A model generated the notes under the pieces. It searched no databases and was not told the origin of the DNA. It saw only the letters and a list, made by a program, of their open reading frames with translations. A stretch of DNA of 64,000 bases, from positions 34,633,944-34,697,943 of the forward strand of contig CM070572.1 in assembly GCA_036346355.1 (NCBI GenBank). Reading direction: 5' to 3'. The translations under genes and the position numbers were made by a program. Position 1 is the stretch's first letter, and each line of letters starts with the position of its first letter. Positions 58,304-64,000 of this stretch are shown in pieces. Source of the DNA: Rhipidocladum racemiflorum (Eukaryota; Streptophyta; Magnoliopsida; Poales; Poaceae).

Positions 58304-61300
58304 ATGGGCCACAAGAGGAGGGCTAGGGTTTCCCGCGACGGCGACGGTAGCGAGGAGGCGGCGGCGGCCGCCGACGCCGCCGAGATCAAGAGCCTTTACG
58401 AGGTAAAGCCCCCTCCCCCCCGCCCCCAAACCCTAGGGCTATGGCTCCCGGGTGTTAAAGCAAGGGCATATATATTTTTCTCGATGCGATATCTTCGTTT
58501 TAGTCTATTCGGTCTTGTGTCGGGTGCTGTTCGTATGGGATTTTTGTCGATGTGCGAATTGCTCGTGTTGGTTTTTGGGAGTTGGGGCTGAACGTTTTGC
58601 GAATTAGGGATTAGCTCAGTGATTTTTAAGATGAGTTCCCCCTAAGGCATAGATAATAGATTCACTTAGGAGCGATCTTTGTCTCAGTTGATCCGATTAC
58701 TTGCGTGTAATCTACACATACTGTTATGCCATTTCAATATGCGCAACAGTTGAATTGTAAGATTACGCCGCTAATGAATCGAAATTAACACTTATGCATC
58801 AAAACGGCTACTTGCACATTTGGGACCCGAAAGATGTAGCGAATTGAAAGGGATTAAATGGCCACATTTGGCGTGCTAAGATGCCAAATGAATGGCAGGG
58901 GAGAGTGTGAGTGCTTAATGACTTTAATTGCCTATTGTATCCTGCTCCATGATGTCATGCTGTAGACTGCACTTTCGTAGCGTTCTTTTGTCTTCGAGCC
59001 GCACGAAGGCCCATTCGATGATTAACTTTAATTCTTATCCTGTTTTTGGAGTCGAATTGCCAAACAGTTGTGTGGCTGAATGTGAAAGGAGAGATGTTTG
59101 CTTAGGAGTTAGGAAGACCTGCTGGGCTGCTATATGTATGTTGATTCAGGATGTGTCATAGTTCAATTTGAGGTGGTTCTTAGTCCTGTAAGTCACTACG
59201 CTATCAAATAAAAAGGGCTTGATGGATCAGATAATACCTTACCACTGGCTAGAGTGTTCAAGAGGTACATGAAGTTTGTGATTGATGGTTCATGTCTAGT
59301 TAAATTACCATTTAGTTTTCGATACCACGAACAATATCCTGTACCTTACTTGCATCTGCTGAGTTTTTTCCTGTTTCTTTGTAGATCCTGAGGCATCAAT
59401 AGGCTTTTTCTGTTGGTTTCATCATCCTGCAAAACTGTAGTCAATTTGGGCACACTACTTCTACTTGATAGTACCTAGCGTGGTATAAAACCCAAGCTTA
59501 AAGAAACGTGGCAGAATAGCTGAACGGGTACATGGAGTCCATGTCATCACTCATCAGCCTCAAATGGGCAATGTTACCTTGACACAGACACATGAATCGG
59601 AGTTCGGAATTTCACTCGGATTCAGGTGTCCGATTCTGGAGACTTGAAAAATAGGATTTAGGGATTTGACTACTATATATTAATATAATACTAAAAATAA
59701 ATGAATAGATTTATTTTTTATTGTAAATAATACTAATAAATGCTCAAATAGCCTCTCATCATTGAAGTTGGAGGGTCTGATGTATAAAATTTATATATTC
59801 AGCACATAAGATCCACCTCTTGCCTTTATGGCTGCCTGCTGTCAACCTGTCACGTGTGAGGATAAAAAGAAATAAACAAAACAAAGGTAGCACTTTTCTT
59901 TTATTAACCCACGTGAGCGTGTTCCCACTCCTTACATCTTAGACAGTAGCTCGAAGTAAAGCAATTGAAGCTAGTGTAGCGACCCGCCCAATTAGCCCCG
60001 GGTAATTAGCAACAGCTGCCATTACCCCAGGTTAATTAAGCGAATCTCGGCATAGTGGCTAACAAAATAACGGGCGTCCAGATTTTTATTAGCTACTATA
60101 CCGTGTTCAGAGTGTTGTGAACAATAATTAGAGGCGAATGTAAATATATTACAAGCCAAGCCACGCATGGCTACAAGTTCGATACATAATTAGGCAGGAT
60201 CCAAGTACAACAACATAAGCATAAGACATAGCTACTAGTTACACAAAAGACCGAGCGTGAGTGTAACACAAGATACTCAAAGACTCTATTCTCCCTGGTA
60301 GTCCTTGCGTAGGTTTGATTCTCGGGTGACCCTCACTCCAAGTCTCATGAGTCGGACTAATGGGGATCCAATGCCCCAACTAAGCTTGACCTCGTAACAA
60401 ATATCTAGCCAGGGGGAGAGTTAGCAAGAGTGAGTACAGAGTACTCAAGCAAGTAATAGTATAGAATGCAATACATGAGTTTTCCTCCCTTTTTCCAAAT
60501 CCACACCTCCTTCCCAAAAATCTAATTTTTATTGGAAATAGGTTTTGATTTTCTTTAAGAGTTGCACATTTTAATTCAAGAGACTACTAACACCGTATAT
60601 GAGGCGGACTTAGCTTCCGTAGCCTCCAATCCAGGAGACAGGCATGAATTCATGATTTGACCTGCAGGTTTGTACCACTTTACCCATAGTGACCCTAGCA
60701 TGAGAGGCCCTGCACGTTTATCACTAGTCCAAGATAGATCTCCAACCTCATACTCGCAGTCATGCGGATTCCTTCACTAGCAATCCCCACGGCCATGACT
60801 TGTATGTCAGAACTATCCAGCACGTAGTAGCAACTGGCGATACTCAACCCAAGGCTTTATTCATATATAGCCTGAAGAACCATCTGTGTCCTCACTGGCC
60901 TTCCGATACCCGACTTCACACGCGTATTTATCTACTCTTACCCAATGTGGAGATCATAATACCTTCCTAGGACAACCTTTTCTGGTCGCTTCCACACACT
61001 ATGGTTGATACTGAAAATACGGCTCATTGCCCGAGTGTAGTTGGTTATCCTTACATCATAGCCTATGTAGAGGGTCCCACCGGCCACATTCCAAGTACCT
61101 TGGCCCCCTCTACCCACCATATTAACACCACACCAACATAATAAATAACACAAGCCAGCTGCTCCATCAGCTGGACTTGCCAACACACTCCACACCTCAT
61201 CATCATCAACAACACTTTCATTTTCACCACGCCACATCTCCATCCATATTCAATCGGGTATTTTCAATTTACATATAAAGTTTGCAATGCATGAATGATA

Positions 61301-64000
61301 CTCATAATAATACTGAAATCAAGTTGAAAACATTTAATGAAATTTGCTCAAAGGAAATCTTGCCTGAAGTAGGATTTGCAAGTACGGCCTCGCTCGAATA
61401 CAGAGGTGGTTGAATGCACGATTTGGTTCGGTTCTGGACCTGACAAATACAACGTATCAACTCTACGGGAATTAACCCATAGCAACTTTACGGCGTCTGA
61501 ATCTACGGACAATACTTTCTCACTAAACCCACTAACTTAACCCGACTCATAATATTCTAGCAGCAATGACACAACAATTCATTTAATACAACAATAAACA
61601 ATTTACACAATTATTAACTACTAACTCGCAGATTTTAGAAATTTAAATACAGTTTTCCTACGATATGAATACGGTGATTTATAGATCACACGGGAAATGC
61701 ATTTTCCTAATTTTCTCCTAATTTTCTTTTCTTCTCTTCTCTTTTCTTTTCTCTTCTTTCCTTTTTCCTTTTCTTTTCTCATTCTTTTCTCCTTTCTTCT
61801 TTTCTCTCACCCCTCCCCTTTTTCTTTTCTCTGCCCGGCTCCTTCTCCTCGGGTTCTCCTCCCCCACAAGCTCCTCTCCGCCTGCGGCCACCGGCCGACG
61901 CTGGCCCACGCCTTGCTCTCCCACGCCGGTTCCCTCTCTCTCTGCCTCCTCCTCTCCTCATCTCTCCTCTCTCTCCTTCCTTCTCCGGTCTCCCTCACTC
62001 TCTCATACGCCGCCTCATGGTCAATGGTAGCCTCCCGCCATCTCCTCCCCTCTACCTCTCTCTCTCTCCTCTCTCTCTCTTCTAATCGGATTTAACTCCT
62101 CCCCTTAATCTCTCTTCCTCTACTCCCCTTTCTCCTTACTCTCGCCCTAATGGCCAACTAAAGAACAGATGATACACGGTCCTAATCGGTTTGCCTCATT
62201 TTACGCTTGCTTTACTTTTGATTTGGTATTTTGGGTGAATGATAAGAAGTAAATGCCCGATCTACTGATTTTTAGTTTTCTACTCTTTGATTTCGCTCTT
62301 GGGTCTATGATGCAAGGGGGGTTCTAGATGGACGGCATGGCTCTGGCTATGCAACCCTAGATAACCCTACGAGACTACAACTCTGCAGATCTACTCATTG
62401 CCTTTGAGAGTAGCTAGCTACTCTTACTCAAGCTACTAGGATTGGTTGTGCACTTTTTGGAGATCGGTTGGGTTCTTGGGGATGATGGTGTCTTTCGGTT
62501 CGTAGGGGATCCTCTTTGTCGCAGCCTTGTTCTTGTGGATCACCAGTTCGGTTCTTGGCTTGTGGTTCCTCTGGTTCGATGCTTCGGATCCTTCTTGCTT
62601 CTTGGGGAACCTCCTGGTTCGGCTTCTTGTGGATCTCCTTATGCTTGGCTTGTGGTTCTTCCTGGTTCTACCAGGCTCTTGGGGATCCTCCTTGCCTCCA
62701 CTTGGGGCTTCCTTCTTACTCCTTGCTCCCGGCTTCTTGTTCTCTTGCGCTCCCTCTCTGGACTGAGTGTGGTTGTGTGTGTTGGTGCTCTCTCGTGGTG
62801 CTCACACTTGGAGAAAATAGAGGAAGGGAATGGTCTTTGCTTTGCTCTCGGGTTGGCCGATGAGGAAGGAAGAATGCTTGTTATAAAGGGAGGAAAGGGG
62901 ATTCGTGGCAGCCAGGTTCTCCTCGCCTTGCTAACGCTCGAGTCTTCGAGGCAATGCATTGCCGTACGGGTCGCGGTCGGGTGAAAAAGAATACTTAAAT
63001 GTCGGGTGTTCTCTTGGTATTGCCATCTTTGCTTGGTTATTTGATGGGTAAAGGCTGCTCGGATACCCGCAATCCGCATTGTAAGTCTGATTGCAGAGCG
63101 ATGAACCGGTCTAGCGAGAGGTGCCGACCTACTTACGGCCTGAGTATCTCGGTGATCAATACCTCGTGCATGGTCCTGACGGCAATCCTCTTTTCTATTT
63201 CCATTCGCTCTATTCGCATTTTTAAATTTTACACTAACAAAGAACACTAATTAATAACCTCATTAACCACTAATACTATTATTTAACTAGTTAATATAGT
63301 GGGTCCTTACAGCTAGGCTCTCCATTATTTCTTCCCTTTGAAGCGTTCTCTTCTTCTATTCTTCTTCCACCGAAGCCATGGCAAACCATGGTAGAGAAGA
63401 AGAACAACCATTCTTTCTTTCTTCTAGCATTCCTCCAGCTTCTTTTTTTCTAGTCATGGTTGCGAACAAGGGATGTCGAGCCAGCGTAGCCTTTTCCTAT
63501 TTACTCTCTTCCTCCTTCACCTAGGACACTGCTAAGGGTGTCCGATGCGTGTCAACGAGTGTTTGATGCTCGTCGACAAGGGGACACATGTTTACGCGAC
63601 AAAAAAAATGTCGAACTCACGTTTCCAGGTAACACTGCAAATGGGACTAAATCTGAATTGCTATAAAAGTACATGCAGAAATAATTGTTATGCTCCACTT
63701 TCTTGTCTTTGATTTTTCATAGCACAGGCAACTCATTGGATATGCTTTTTTTCTTCATCCTGAAGATATTAGGGGTTGAGAGAACAGCTTCACAACAGGA
63801 AATAAAGAAGGCATACTACAAGCTGGCCTTACGTCTTCATCCAGATAAGAATCCTGGAGATGAGGTAGTATCTCAACTCCAAACCTTCTGTTTTTGAGTA
63901 AATAAGTGTCATGTATCTCAATTAGAATGTTATGTGATGCCAGGAAGCCAAGGAGAAATTTCAGCAGTTGCAGAAGGTGATATCTATTGTTGGAGATGAG
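58304..64000 (+). CDS. J-domain co-chaperone (DNAJC9/dnaJ 6-like), 5' part, cut by window end
   Basis: Exons: 58304-58402, 63766-63864, 63944 to beyond 64000, all phase 0 with GT-AG introns. Exon 1 encodes MGHKRRARVSRDG, an Ala/Glu-rich stretch and EIKSLYE. Exon 2 encodes ILGVERTASQQEIKKAY, then LALRLHPDKNPGDE with the HPD motif that stimulates Hsp70 ATPase. Exon 3 encodes EAKEKFQQLQKVISIVGDE, the third and fourth J-domain helices. The J domain therefore starts at residue about 30. The sequence after HPD (KNPGDEEAKEKFQQLQKVIS) is typical of plant dnaJ-6/DNAJC9-type proteins; in animals DNAJC9 is a histone-binding Hsp70 co-chaperone. The rest of the protein lies outside the window. Intron 1 is 5.36 kb because it carries a solo LTR. 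Confidence 0.9.
59975..63311. mobile_element. Solo LTR, 3337 bp, TSD GCTAG, in the J-protein intron
   Basis: It begins TGTAGCGACCCGCCC and ends GTGGGTCCTTACA, flanked by a perfect GCTAG duplication (59970-59974 and 63312-63316). The interior has a GAGTACAGAGTACTCAAGC landmark at about 60430, also seen in the other long LTRs here, and a C/T-rich tract at about 61715-62090. It has no primer site, gag or pol. The ORFs at 61697-62095 and 62442-62984 are low-complexity or domain-free. The end type fits long grass gypsy-like LTRs. Confidence 0.93.
61715..62090. repeat. Pyrimidine-rich tract
   Basis: TTTTCTTTTCTC and CTCTCTCC-type runs lie in the solo LTR. The translated ORF is low-complexity Leu/Ser/Phe and not believed. 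Confidence 0.85.

Larger units (their letters stand above)
58403..63765 (+). other. Intron 1 of the J-protein gene
   Basis: The donor is GAG|GTAAAG and the acceptor CCTGAAG|ATATTAGG. Apart from the solo LTR (59975-63311), it holds 1.57 kb on the left and 0.45 kb on the right with no recognisable gene. ORF 58928-59161 has no domain. Confidence 0.85.

Noticed and set aside
61697..62984. ORFs of 132 and 180 aa inside the 59975 solo LTR
   Set aside because: The first is a pyrimidine tract; the second lacks any recognisable domain and lies wholly within the LTR.

Overview
The window is plant nuclear DNA, almost certainly from a grass (Poaceae). The evidence is spliced genes with GT-AG introns, grass-type protein sequences, and a dense nest of plant LTR retrotransposons, hAT elements and MITEs. 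No prokaryotic, organellar or viral replicon is visible. All gene models were read by eye from the sequence; no database search was run.

Genes. (1) A + strand bHLH transcription factor gene with eight coding exons runs from 13486 to 23606 and looks intact. It has a TATA box at 13390 and a 16- or 19-nt micro-exon. Its last 13 codons are separated from the rest by a 4.85-kb intron. (2) A + strand GH127/DUF1680 glycoside hydrolase gene (32514 to about 42950) is dead: it has frameshifts, stop codons, missing segments, a small hairpin insertion and a 6.3-kb Copia element inside an exon. (3) A - strand A20/AN1 zinc-finger stress-associated protein (44701-45216) is intact, with a probable 5'UTR intron. 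(4) A + strand J-domain protein resembling DNAJC9/dnaJ-6 begins at 58304 and runs off the window after exon 3. Its promoter has a TATA box and a cluster of E2F-type sites, and its first intron holds a 3.3-kb solo LTR.

Layout of the rest. 1-13.3 kb is nested transposable-element DNA: a long-TIR hairpin element, a large LTR-like unit, two solo LTRs whose interiors carry palindrome arrays, a split MITE, a foldback element, an AT-rich repeat and another solo LTR ending about 400 bp before the bHLH TATA box. The bHLH introns hold a small non-autonomous LTR element that has captured a histone H2B fragment in antisense, an inverted-repeat hairpin, a 257-bp tandem duplication and a Tourist MITE. 24-31.9 kb has two decayed Copia fragments on the - strand, a long LTR-like stretch and a GC-rich hAT element. 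46.6-57.5 kb contains a gypsy-type solo LTR, a nested Copia element, a further solo LTR, a minisatellite-like array and two non-autonomous DNA elements.

Six of the LTR insertions are solo LTRs (five with perfect or near-perfect 5-bp target duplications) and only two retain both LTRs plus target duplications. Unequal recombination has therefore been active here. The genes appear to be independent single transcription units separated by repeats; nothing suggests a functional cluster.
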